A program made the translations under genes and the position numbers. The notes below the pieces were generated by a model, which made no database searches, was not told where the DNA came from, and saw only the letters and a program-made list of their open reading frames with translations. Source: Thermomucor indicae-seudaticae (taxonomy: Eukaryota; Mucoromycota; Mucoromycetes; Mucorales; Lichtheimiaceae). Taken from it: DNA of 18,661 nt. Shown here in pieces: positions 8,590 through 18,296 of the stretch; the stretch's first letter is position 1; each line of letters opens with the position of its first letter. The stretch spans positions 1 to 18,661 of the forward strand of contig JSYX01000659.1 in NCBI GenBank assembly GCA_000787465.1, read 5' to 3'.

Positions 8590-10324
8590 TTATCTGCTTT
8601 TGGCTCTTGTTCTTCGAATATCACGCGCAATCATCGCAGCTAATGCACCTCCAATTCCGTTCCCGTCCTTGGTGATCTAAAAAGCAGTAAGTCCAATGCC
8701 CTATTTCGGGTCACCCCCGCTGCTCCCAACACTTGCCCCGATGTTGATCCGGTCGACGTCGGGACCGTACAAATCCCGTAGCGCCTCATTGACGCGGTTG
8801 GGAAAATTTGGATAATGCTCATAGACATTGCCTTCCACACCTATGATAACAAACCTGTGAGATCAGGCTTTTGTTTTCTAGCAGATGCTGCTGCTGGGAT
8901 ACGTACTCACGGTTAACCCTGCTTCGAGGGCCTTGCGCTTTTCAATCACAGCGCTAATGGCAGCCGCAACCAGGCGAGCCGCGCGCTGGCCCACAAGCTC
9001 ACAGATCCGCTTGACGATCCTGCGGTCCTGTAGTGTAGTCGAAGGCAAGTTCATGACGTGCTCCAAAATATGCCTCGTGTCATCCAGCTCAATCGATTCG
9101 TCGGATTCGATCGCACTCATGTACGGTGCCTCGAAGCTGTACGGTGAGCTTAAATCACGGCTGTACTGCAAATCGAACAAGAGACGACGATCGGCAAAGT
9201 CCAGCATAATGTTCCGGGCAATCTCGCCGAGATAGAGGCCAGAGACCATCTTTTCAAAGCGATGGACGCCTGGATTAACCGATTCCCGGTTGAGCCGATT
9301 GTCATAGAATGTGCGAGGGAGGTATTCTGGGTTGTTGTCGCCAAAACAACCCCATTCCGTATTGATAATCATTTCTGGTGCATGGTCGTCGTCCTTGGCT
9401 GCTGCTGCCTTGTTGACTGGATGATGATTACTACCCGGCCGACCGCATTTTTCGATCAGTGGGAGCTTTTCCCAGTACGCTACAAGACTTGTCTGTTAGA
9501 TCTGGTTTGAATGAAAGGACGAAGGAGAGGGTCAAAACTTGCCGGCATTGGTGCCAGTGCTCACGGTACAGGATAACAGAGTGTCCAAGCTACGATAGCC
9601 GTGCGCCAACAGACATCCCACTGTGCTCGAGTTATCAGCTAGATCACTTGATTCGTTGTCGTTACAACTCACCACATCCATTGCAGGCCGCTTCTACAAT
9701 GACCGGTACATGTCGACGCCTTAAGGCTGTCTGGAGCAGCTCCACGATATTCTTCTTGTCTGCTCCCGTAATCTGGAAATCCTTGGTCCACTGCATGACG
9801 GATGCCTTATTCAATGCGACGTGATAGAGAGGAAACGAGATCACAAAGCCTAGCGCCAATGGTTCGTCCTGCACATTGTGTTTGCCCACAAAGATCAGAA
9901 AGGAATCCACTGCCATGGCCAGATAGTCCACCAGCGCATTGATCGAGCCTTTCTTGAGGTCGTCGTGAACGGGATATTTTTGTTGTCGTGTTGTGATCCG
10001 GCCTTGTCCATGGAGCTGAACGAGATAGATTCGAACCGATGCGCCTTTCATCATGGACTGTTAATAAGATGGATAGCTTCGTTAGAGATATATATTACCG
10101 CTCAATTCAAGGCCAATGTATTCGCCTGTTTCTTGGCCCGTCGGGTGCCGCATAATCCATGAAGGTAGCATCGGTACGTTGGCATCATCTGTTTTTAAAC
10201 CTAGATCCATTTCTTTACGAAGATGGTGCGCAATTTCCTTTAGCTTGCTCGGTGGGAGCTCAAACTGAGCGACAAGCTCCTGCAAAGCATCTTCTTTATC
10301 TTTCTCTGTAGGCACTTCGGTCAT
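8590..10324 (-). CDS. Hexokinase-like protein lacking key catalytic residues
   Basis: Six exons are inferred (10324-10099, 10044-9673, 9620-9543, 9479-8903, 8854-8737, 8676-8590), giving about 485 residues, the usual hexokinase length. The fold is clear throughout: EYIGLEL, LALGFVISFPLYH, MQWTKDFQITG, STGTNAAY, MIINTEWGCFGD, NRESVNPGVHRFEKMVSGLYLGEI (seen in parts), DRRIVKRICELVGQRAARL, GVEGNVYEHYP and TKDGNGIGGAL. However, the phosphate-1 loop LDLGGTN is LELSGAS (72-78), and the NDTVGT motif with the catalytic Asp is NGCVGC (197-202). Sugar phosphorylation is therefore unlikely; a regulatory role like the non-catalytic hexokinase homologues of Aspergillus is inferred. Two introns use GC donors (GCAAGT). 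The exon 4 end is uncertain: GTGAGT at 8910 gives the wrong phase, whereas cuts after 8903 or 8918 keep frame. Confidence 0.85.
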
Positions 10325-10620
10325 ATTTTTACAAAAGAGGGAAAGAAGAAGCAGTAAAGCCCCCCTTGTCAATGCAAGGGAAAAAAGAAAAATTACGGCA
10401 GTTCTGACTGGCTTTCTTTCACTGATGTTATTGTTCTTCTTGTCAGGTAGGAAAAGAATCAAACAAAATGAAAGGAAAAAAAAACGTGTGTATATGTACA
10501 GAACGAAAGAAGAAGAAGGAAACAAAGATCCGAGTCTAATGAAAATGGTATAGCTTTGGAAACGATATATGTCCTTGCAGCAGACTCCCCTCTTTCTTTA
10601 CTCTTTCTCTTTCTTCGTCA
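10325..10620. other. Gap between the hexokinase-like and ORP genes
   Basis: This short stretch holds the 5' leader and promoter of the hexokinase-like gene and the 3' end of the upstream ORP gene (both minus strand). An in-frame upstream extension of the hexokinase-like frame to 10525 exists but is hydrophobic, low-complexity sequence without family similarity, so I treat it as leader. Confidence 0.45.
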
Positions 10621-11923
10621 TTAAGCCCGCTTATAGACCCAGTTTCCGGCATTTGGCGGATCGTACTTGTTCTTGAGTGCAGCAGAGAGCATACGCTGAA
10701 GCGAAAAGATGGTTGGCTCGTTTTCTTTCCAGGTAAAGTACTCTGGTTCCCATTGGACGCCGCTCTCTTCACGTTCTTTACGCTCTGCGCGCTGCTTGTT
10801 CTCGATCTTACTCTTCTCGATACCTGCGGTTTGGGTATCTCCTGCGCGGATAGCTTCCGACACCTTTTGCCAGATACGACGACTTTCCATTTCGCTTTGC
10901 TCCTCAATGTCTTTGACGTACATCGGTGCTGGCTTGCATTCAGTGACGTCCAGGAATGGGCTGGATGTCTTTGAGCCGTACTGGGTAATCGTAGACTTGT
11001 TGCTCCATTGGCCCTCGATCTTGTATGCATATTCCTTTGGGTTGCCTGCATTTTTCCGAATGTAACACTTGAAATGGTTCTTTTCACCGGAAATCCATCC
11101 ACGCGACGAGTACTCGATCGTTGCGTAATAGCCCGTTGATGCTTGGATATACGAGTGGCCCGTCAGTTCAATGTACGGCGCTGTCATCCAGATATGAATA
11201 ATGCAAGTCACATCAGATCAAGTGAAAAACGAACGTACCGGCATACCAAATCCCATTGACGGTCAGGGAAGGGCTCGTAAACATGTAGGATTCACCATCG
11301 CGTTGATCCAGTGTCACAAGACTCTGACCGACCTGATCGCAGATCAACGAGGTACCCGAGAACCGCGTCTTTTGCCCAGTATGCCCATTCAGCGTCATGC
11401 CGGCCTTTTCATTGCGGATATAGAATCCCGTGATAGGAGGGTGGTGCGACACCTGTTCGCAGGTAACATGGGTTTCACCGCAGCCATCCACGTCTCCCCA
11501 CGTCATAAAGTACTGTTCACCCAACACTGGATTGTAAGGCTTCTTTTCCCACTCGCCCTTGGGTACTCGGCTCGAATAAGACGCATTTAGCGACGAAATG
11601 TACCATTTAACAAACGCCACCATCCGTTCCAATTCATCGTCCGACTTGGTGATGGCTGTGAAGAGCTCCGGCTGCTGAGTCCAGTACTCCCTGAACAGCA
11701 AGACCCGCAAGTTTTTCAGTACACCATTGGATATACGGCTGAAGGACGGAGATACTTACGAGTATTCAATGAGTGAAACAGGGGCTAACAGAAATGCGGG
11801 ACAGGTCAAGGAAGACAAATCGCCTGAAAATGACGCGAGCGACTTGAGAAAAGAGTGGAATGCACCCTTTTGCTCGGCGGGAATCTTGTCCACATTGTTC
11901 ACTTCACCCTCGGCTCCAGACAT
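10621..11923 (-). CDS. Oxysterol-binding protein, short Kes1/Osh4 type
   Basis: Three exons (11923-11760, 11690-11239, 11180-10621) give 391 residues. Osh4/Kes1 proteins carry sterols against PI4P between membranes and dampen PI4P signalling. The start MSGAEGE leads into FLKSLASFSGDLSSLTCPAF, the lid region as in Kes1, then across intron 1 EYSEYWTQQPELF. KKPYNPVLGEQ and the family fingerprint EQVSHHPP follow, with the two histidines of PI4P binding. The second splice restores GIWYAAPYIELTGHSYIQ. Near the C-terminus, VKDIEEQSEMESRRIW keeps the Lys, Glu and Arg of the Kes1 phosphoinositide site. There is no PH or ankyrin region, so this is the short class. A 21-nt gap at the first junction is too short to be an intron; the 69-nt choice restores the motif. 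Confidence 0.92.
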
Positions 11924-12159
11924 TGTATGTGTGGTTGTTGGTGCAGATGACTAGATGAAAGTCTTGTTATGCCGAAAAAAAAGAGAGAACGGGTGGAAAG
12001 AAAAAGCTGGACTTTGGGGGCCGGGGCGGCGCCAGAAAGTTTGTCGGATTGCCCGGCCGCCAAGCCAGAGTTGCGTTATTCCCCCCACAATGCAATTAAG
12101 AACAAATGCAAAGAAACGAAAGCTCGCTCTTTTTTTTTTTATTTACAGAAGCAATATTA

Positions 12160-14719
12160 TTAATTTACAATTTCATCCGTTCCCTCTTGTTCTCGTAAAA
12201 TTGTTGGCTCCTCTTCACGAGTCCGCTGCTCAGGAACAACATCAGAGGAAGCTGATATCTCCAGTAACCTAGAAAAAACCTGCATGTTTCAGTCTCGTCT
12301 TGTTAGAAACACAACCATCCCCAGTTACGCACGTGTCGATGGTCTGAGACACATGGCCTTCGTTGGCTTGTAAAATCATAAAGCACACGTTCGGTTCGAC
12401 GTTAGGAAACATGGAAATAATGTTCTGCAAGTTGACGTCAAAGGCGCGCTGAGCTTCTAGTACGCGCGGATCAGGAGGGAGTGGCCTAGGAGGCAAATGA
12501 GGTGCGTTATTTGAATCCATGTGATGGTAACCATATCGTGGTTCCGGAGACCCGTATTGTGAGCGCGGATCTTCGCCTTGCTGCTGCTGCTGATGGTATC
12601 TTTGGGAACTGCTTTCATCATTGTCCGGTGACCCTTCATTTAACCCTTGGAATATCTTGCCAACAAAGTTTAGCGGTTTCTGCATCGTCTTTTGTGCAAA
12701 GCTGCTCCCTTTTTCGAGCAATGCAGTCGCCTTGACAGGGTCAATAAGTGGCTGCGCTTGCACTCTCGGTGACCTGGAGGGATGAATCGCGTTATCGTAA
12801 TTAATCTTTTGTTTGTCCTGAGTGACAGATGGCCGCTCTTGTTCCAGTTCACTCATTGTTCGTTCAATGTTGCTATATCGCTTGTTAGTTTGCTTTATAG
12901 CCCACTCCGTAATAGAAGAGAACTCACGCGTCGAATTCTTCCTTTGTTATGGACAATGAACTGGCATCCATCGTTTCAATAAACGTAATGGACCCCATCT
13001 AATAACAGTCTGCTTTCAGAACTATTGTTCTCGCTTTATATTCCTGTATACTTTACCAGATTGGTGAGATAATACCCTGACTCGGATTGAAGGTGTTCTG
13101 GGTTTCGGAAACGAGAAATGTATCTTCAACCTTTTGTTAGCGTTGAAAACCACTCCGTTTATACACTATACTTACTGAACATTTGACACTAATCGAGGCG
13201 GGTTTGCCCGAATAACTACGTATATCAGTATTGGGAGGAACTTGTCGGCACCTGCCTCGCCTTCCACATGTTTAATCAGGCCTATTTACATAACCTCCAT
13301 TAGCTACTCGACATTATATATACGGGTCAATATTCATTACCAAATATGACTTTACAACAATTCAGTATACATATCAGCTTGTCACGTGGGGCTTTATAGT
13401 TGTTGATCTTTAATAGCTCTAAAAGCAGCAGTCAAGCAGATGCATATCCACGCTATCACTTTGAATTACCTGACTCGGCAAAGGTTAAGAACGTCTCATT
13501 GTGTGGGGTTTTTGGTATATCGAGATGTTCTTCGCGAATCCATCGGAAAATACTAATCTTTTGATGCAGTATTTCATCTCTTTCTTTGTCATCTGTGGTA
13601 CTCGGCGAGAAGGTGCTGGGGTATTTCCGACTCTTTAATATTCGATCCTTCCTTGCGAATAAACCGGGCAACTTACGCATGATATAATCGATTCATCACC
13701 AGTTTTTCCATTCCTTCTTTGGCATTTTCGAATTCTTGTTCTGATACGTCGCGCCATACTTCGCATTCGCGCATCTTGACATAAATGAACTGTCCTTTCG
13801 CGTCAATAACATCCAAGTACGGTTGTGCAAGGCGTTTTTACCCACGTCTAGAAAATCCTGGATGATCTTTATTTGTTCGTTGACGGCCCAAGGTCGTCGA
13901 TCGAAAGCCTGTAAAAAGCTTGCGTCCCGCCCCACCTTATTAGAACATAAGTTGGCCTTGTTGCCTAATTCCCACTTTTATACCTCTTGAAATATCGAGT
14001 TATAGGTGCTGCACTGCGACGTTTCATTTGTGCCACGAATCTGTTAAAGTCAAACGGAATCTCTTGCTTCTCTCGACCTTTGGTTTCGTCAGCACTTTTT
14101 CGGATTTCGGCCAACGAAGGACGTCGTGCTCTTCCTCCTTCACTCGAGGTTGCTGACTCTGCAACAGAGCTCACTCGCTTATGTTGAGGGCTGGTGCTGG
14201 TGCTACCTTTGCTGCTGCTGCTGCTGCCGTCTTGGCTTTCCGTGCTATCTGCCAAAAGAGTTCAGCATGACACGCATATCAAGTGTAGCCGATCGATTTA
14301 CCTTTTGGTTTTTCTTCTTCTTCGTTCTTGTTTTCTGTACCGTCTTGTTTGCCGTCAAACTGTTCAAAGATATGCTGCAGCTCCGCTTCGTTGCGCTTGG
14401 CCGCGGTATCTTCAGGCGGCCTTATTGGGTCTTTTAAGTCGTCCTACTATTACTAACAACAGACCCAAAGTGCGCCATACCTGGAATTGGGTGGCGTCTC
14501 GGAAAAGAGGGCATCAATTTCGTCTTGATGTTCGCGATGTAATGCTGCCTTTTCATCCATTTCCTCTTCCACAGTGGTGTCGGCGGCATGAGCAGCGGTA
14601 CTGCTATCGTTTTCAGCCGCATGTAAAGCCAACTTCTCGTCAAAATCGTCAATCAGAACGTCCGAGTCGTCTGCATTGTTGCTGTCATTGTTCGTTTTCT
14701 GCTGCTTGTCTTGACCCAT
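12160..14719 (-). CDS. vps9: Vps9-type Rab5 GEF with C-terminal CUE domain
   Basis: Twelve exons are inferred: 14719-14481, 14420-14302, 14248-13984, 13918-13846, 13789-13677, 13615-13470, 13418-13341, 13281-13176, 13123-13057, 12998-12928, 12872-12329 and 12279-12160; 646 residues. Vps9 activates Rab5/Vps21 on endosomes. An acidic, Ser-rich N-terminus precedes [14 protein letters not shown], the helical bundle of the GEF core (about 185-290), then [13 protein letters not shown] and the VPS9 domain (about 290-420) with [26 protein letters not shown] and GYYLTN, which hold the family's invariant Asp and Tyr. The C-terminal CUE domain (about 564-612) has [14 protein letters not shown]; the last splice supplies the SRLLE end with the expected Leu-Leu, supporting that intron. 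The start at 14719 is chosen over an in-frame ATG at 14788. An AATAAA-like 3' signal lies just after the stop. Confidence 0.9.
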
Positions 14720-15461
14720 TGTAATGCTGGAAAGATGAGCGGAGCTGGAGCTGTCGAGGACGAAGAGAACAATCCGAAGCTCTTCCAAAAAAAGACAAAT
14801 TCAAACTCAAAATGAATCACATGCGCATCACTCTTCATTCGGGATTGTTTCGATTTCAAAGGCGTTGACTAACCGGGGGGAGATCCATCGAAGGTTTATA
14901 TTTAAACTTCCAAGGGGGGAAGAATATCCTTGATAGAACGTGTAATAAGTAACTGCGATCGGTCAACTTGCGAAAAGGACATCCATACGTACAGCGTCCC
15001 AAGCGGACAAACAATATATACAACATAAAGTGCATACTGTTCATGCTAATTACAGCATCTGCTTATAGTCAGCACTTTCCATAGCGAACAGTAGACATCG
15101 TTTTCTTGCTACAGGTATCTAGCATATGATAATGGACTGAAAGTTTTCGAGGGCCAATGCATGACACCTCCTTGTAGTTTGATCTGTTTGTTGTCCCTGT
15201 GGGAACGGATGTCAGTGAATTTTCCGTGGCAGTGATCGGCTACACAGAAACAGGGCTCCAGCATGCTGTTCGATCAGCGTGTTTTGAGTGCATTTATATC
15301 TTGGATACACCGCCAACGAACGCGCTTCTTGACGCGTCTGCAAAGCCTTTTCCCTGTCCCAGACGTTTTGCATTTTGCGCATCTAACTCCGACGGAATTC
15401 GAGTTGTTTTGCGCGCACCACGCCCTATTCTGCTATTCATTTTGGGACGCTTTGCCCTCCA
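14720..15461. promoter_or_regulatory. Divergent promoter region of vps9 and the nucleoporin gene
   Basis: The two genes start back to back with 742 bp between their ATGs. Open frames that cross 15199-15461 run on in other frames over the FG-repeat exon and have no family resemblance, so I treat them as chance. No clear TATA box is assigned to either side. Confidence 0.45.
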
Positions 15462-17265
15462 ATGTTTGGCCAGACTCAGACATCTCAACCGTCCAGCAGT
15501 TTTGGATCGGGTTCACAACCTTTTGGATCATCGTGTACAGGGTTTGGTACAGGCACTGCAACAGCAGGAGGAGGTCATCAGCGAAGCAACACGTCACTCT
15601 TTGCACCCGCAACAGGAACACAGCAACAACAGTCCGGTCTGTTTGGCAGTAGCAGTAGCAGTGGGACCGGCACAGGATTTGGCAGTACTGGAACTTTTGG
15701 AAGCACAAGTGGTCAGACATCGTCCCTTTTCGGATCGAGTGCTGGAAATCAACAATCGACGGCACAGTCTGGATTTGGAAGTAGCACCTCTGGATTTGGA
15801 GGATTCGGTACAAGCACCTCGCAACCTGGTGGATTTGGACAACAACAACAACAACAACAGCCTTCTTCAACATCGACAAGTTTCGGAGGATTCGGTACAA
15901 ATACCGGTACTGGCACTTCTCAGTTTGGAGGATTTGGTCAATCTCAGCAACAAACGTCTACTACTGGTTTTGGAGGCTTCGGGACTAAGCCAACTACTAC
16001 TACGGGTACAAGTGGCGGTTCAGGGCTATTTGGATCTTCCACGACCGGTAGTAACCAGAAACAATGGGGCTTTGGTTCGACTGGACAACAGAGCTCTGGA
16101 GGATTGTTTGGTGGAACCAGCGGTCAGCAAGGGACCTCTTTGTTTTCCTCATTATCTACTCAGCAGCAACAACAACAACAACAGCAGCAGCAGCAGCAGG
16201 ATTCCCTGTTAAGTCTCAAGACTAGTTTCCCGGATACCAATGTACCCCATTTTATTGTAAAACCAGACAAGGTCATTCGCACTACTCTGCCGGCAAGCTT
16301 GTTTTGGCAGGCTGGAGAAACGTCTAAACCAAAGGTCGTGGAAGAGGAACCACCTGAATCTTCGCTACTATTGAAGGACAGGCGGTCCACGCTTCCTGGA
16401 TTCCTAACTGCAACAACAACGCCGGTAACTTTCTTTCTTTTTTCTTTGCATATGGTGATCATTGCATGAGGCTCATTGCTTATCCTTTTTATCTAGACGT
16501 CAAGTAAAGCAACAGGTACAAAGCGAGCAGCTCCCTTCCAAGATCGCAGTGAAATAGAGTTGGTAGACATGAATATCTTGGGTATCACCATCACACTAAT
16601 CAAAACAAGCAGACGGCGGACAATGTATAAACCAACGCCAATGCCGATGGGAAATAACGATGGCGTTTTTGGAAGGCCTAGTGAAGGCGGTTTTGCCAGT
16701 AGCAACAGTCGTGCGGCAGTTTCTGCAGGAGAAGAGAGTGATGCACCACCAGTAGTATCTATCTGGGATATCGGTGTAAACCCGCACAAATATTCCTCGG
16801 ATCGAGATACTTTACGAGGAGGTACGACGGCATATCGATAAGAAGGATATAATTATCGGGCTAATAATGATCCTTGTATCAGATGCATGGGCCTCATCGG
16901 CGACACATACACAGGGTTCCAGCAATCTTTTTGCACCGAAAAAGACTAGGTGAGTTTATCATTTTTGCTGGAGAATCCCGCATGTCGAATTAACGCTATG
17001 CGCTTGCAGTAGCGAAGATAATAAGCAAGACGCAAAAAAGACGGTAATCCGAGTATTTGGATTTCCTCCAGAGATGAAAGCGGCGGTAATCGAGCACTTT
17101 GGGCAATTTGGAAAGATCGAAGAGCGTTTCCAGTCTGCCAGCAACTGGATGACGTTCCGATATGCATCGAGCGAATCAGCGCAACGGGCGTTAGAAAGCC
17201 ATGGTCGAGTCATTGGCAAGGATTGTATGATCGGCGTCGATTGGGCAAAGGATGTCTACACGTGA
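15462..17265 (+). CDS. FG nucleoporin, Nup53/Nup35 family
   Basis: Four exons (15462-16424, 16497-16821, 16883-16949, 17010-17265) give 536 residues. Nup53/Nup35 is a linker nucleoporin of the nuclear pore inner ring. The first 250 residues are FG-rich (many GFG, GLFGSS and GFGGFG units), followed by a 13-Gln run and the segment PHFIVKPDKVIRTTLPASLF. A basic RRRTMYKPTP stretch and PPVVSIWDIGVN follow. The C-terminal exon encodes the MPPN/RRM-like domain (VIRVFGFPPEM, HFGQFGKIEE, SNWMTFRYASSESAQRAL, CMIGVDWAKD). The protein stops right after this domain, whereas yeast Nup53 has a further membrane-binding amphipathic helix; AATAAA three bases after the stop supports this end. Long FG repeats joined to the MPPN domain fit Nup53/Nup59 rather than animal Nup35. 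Confidence 0.88.
16161..16199 (+). repeat. CAG/CAA repeat encoding 13 glutamines
   Basis: Mixed CAG and CAA codons (13 in all) form a polyglutamine run at the end of the FG region of the nucleoporin. CAA interruptions should make it more stable than a pure CAG run. A shorter CAA-rich run lies at 15840-15859. Confidence 0.85.
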
Positions 17266-17267
17266 TT

Positions 17268-17273
17268 AATAAA
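17268..17273 (+). terminator. Poly(A) signal of the nucleoporin gene
   Basis: AATAAA begins three bases after the TGA stop, closer than usual. Confidence 0.5.
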
Positions 17274-17289
17274 GAGAAAAAAAAAAGAT

Positions 17290-17309
17290 ACTCCCATGAT
17301 CATGGGAGT
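17290..17309. repeat. Perfect 20-bp palindrome downstream of the nucleoporin gene
   Basis: CTCCCATGATCATGGGAG plus one flanking A/T pair reads the same on both strands with no spacer. It lies 25 bp beyond the nucleoporin stop codon, between two converging genes. It could be a dimer-binding site or part of a 3' structure; nothing in the sequence decides between these. Confidence 0.7.
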
Positions 17310-17530
17310 TTTGCTCTGGGCTTTCACCATCCATCACCCCTGGACTTGCTGAATATACCGCAGATGAAAGCGATGAAGATCGGTTTGACTGACCTCCATG
17401 GAGCCACACAGTTTCGTCGTCGCTCGATATATACTGCAAGTGCTTTCTACCTGGGATTTATTATTTTCCTTTTTTTTAACAGCGTGTACATTTCGACTGC
17501 GCATAAGCGTCTTTGCTCATGTGTAGGATA

Positions 17531-17692
17531 TCACAAAATATACTTTCTAGCTGATTGTGGGTCAAGACGTTGAAATAGTTTGGCCCAGACGTATTCTATT
17601 TGCCCAACGTTTAGAGCCTCACAATGTTGCATGACTTGATCAATGTCCCTCTCTGCAGCCCTGAGCTGGCTTGTCAGCTCGTCTACTGCCAT
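17531..17692 (-). CDS. Small helical protein, unknown function
   Basis: This is a single frame of 53 residues starting MAVDELTSQLRAAERDIDQV and ending LDPQSARKYIL. The composition is helical and charged with a heptad-like pattern over its first 25 residues, suggesting a short coiled coil. The ATG has a strong fungal context (AAGACCATGG). A possible acceptor (CCCTCAG) lies 8 bp upstream, so a 5' leader intron or an upstream coding exon is possible. I do not recognise the family. It converges on the nucleoporin gene and diverges from the gene at 17741 with only 48 bp between the start codons. Confidence 0.4.
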   Translation of the reverse strand: MAVDELTSQLRAAERDIDQVMQHCEALNVGQIEYVWAKLFQRLDPQSARKYIL

Positions 17693-17740
17693 GGTCTTTT
17701 CTGAGGGAGATACAGCTATCGACACGAGACAATATTAACA

Positions 17741-18114
17741 ATGCTACAAGATTATTACGGGCAGAAAAATGAGAGCTTTCATTATGCGATACGAAACAGA
17801 CGCGTCGCTGAACTCATTAAGACGCAGGTATATGCATGGCTAAGTCTCCATTTTTTTTACGAAAGGCAGCGTCCTCCTCTTTATTACAACAAGCATGGCA
17901 GTCATAATAAGATCGCCCGACATATTTCCCGCCAGTTTGTTATGCCCATAGATCCCACTTTATTGCAAAGAGCGACGGTACATCGAGTTGCTTTAGTGGC
18001 GCGTCTTGTTCATGTGAAGGTGCTGACTTGTCCTTTTTGTATTTTTTAAATGGGACGCAGGAAAATGAAACAGAGCAAACTAGAAAAACAGATTTGACAA
18101 TAAACAAGCAATAA
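17741..18114 (+). CDS. Small basic protein, unknown function
   Basis: The proposed model has three exons (17741-17827, 17870-18019, 18061-18114), 96 residues. It begins MLQDYYGQKNESFHYAIRNR, has a basic middle (HNKIARHISRQF, then RVALVARLVHVK) and ends in a charged tail. The first intron (42 nt, GTATAT...GGCAG) keeps the frame whether spliced or not; the second (41 nt, GTGCTG...CGCAG) replaces a hydrophobic run-on end (stop at 18049) with a polar tail just before AATAAAC and AATAAAG signals. Both introns are at the lower size limit. Without splicing, the frame encodes 102 residues. The family is not recognised, and the gene may not be real. Confidence 0.35.
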
Positions 18115-18271
18115 AGAAACCTAAAACGCAGGGGTCAGGACTAACTGCGCAGCAAGGGGCCACACACCACAGGCAAGGAGTCAACACGTGGCCAAAATTT
18201 AAACAGTCACACATGTAAAAACTATAAATTTGCAGGATTTTGCGCTGCGCATTTTTGACCTCTCCTTTCAG

Positions 18272-18296
18272 AGTACCCTTCGGGGTAGCTTTTTTT
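18272..18296 (+). terminator. cUUCGg hairpin followed by a T run
   Basis: TACCC-TTCG-GGGTA forms a 5-bp stem closed by a C-G pair around UUCG, the especially stable tetraloop, and is followed by seven T residues (18290-18296). This resembles the 3' end of an RNA polymerase III transcript. A TATAAAT lies about 50 bp upstream (18222). No tRNA, U6 or 5S features are recognisable, so the identity is open. Confidence 0.3.

Noticed and set aside
10035..10044. GGTTCGAATC on the minus strand, resembling a tRNA T-loop
   Set aside because: It lies inside a well-supported hexokinase exon and no acceptor stem or anticodon arm can be built around it.
11739..11759. A 21-nt GTAAGT...CAG interval in the ORP gene
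   Set aside because: Too short for a spliceosomal intron; the longer 69-nt intron ending at 11691 restores the Kes1-like EYSEYW junction.
14444..14480. A 37-nt intron option in the vps9 gene (acceptor TAGTAG)
   Set aside because: It gives the wrong phase and an immediate stop; the 60-nt option ending at 14421 keeps the frame.
15199..16212. 337-codon plus-strand frame across the nucleoporin exon
   Set aside because: It reads the FG and glutamine codons in a shifted frame; the frame starting at 15462 has FG repeats and continues through phased introns into the MPPN domain.
16582..16612. Intron-like GTATCA...CTAATC...CAG inside nucleoporin exon 2
   Set aside because: It is only 31 nt and removing it would break the frame, so it is read as coding.
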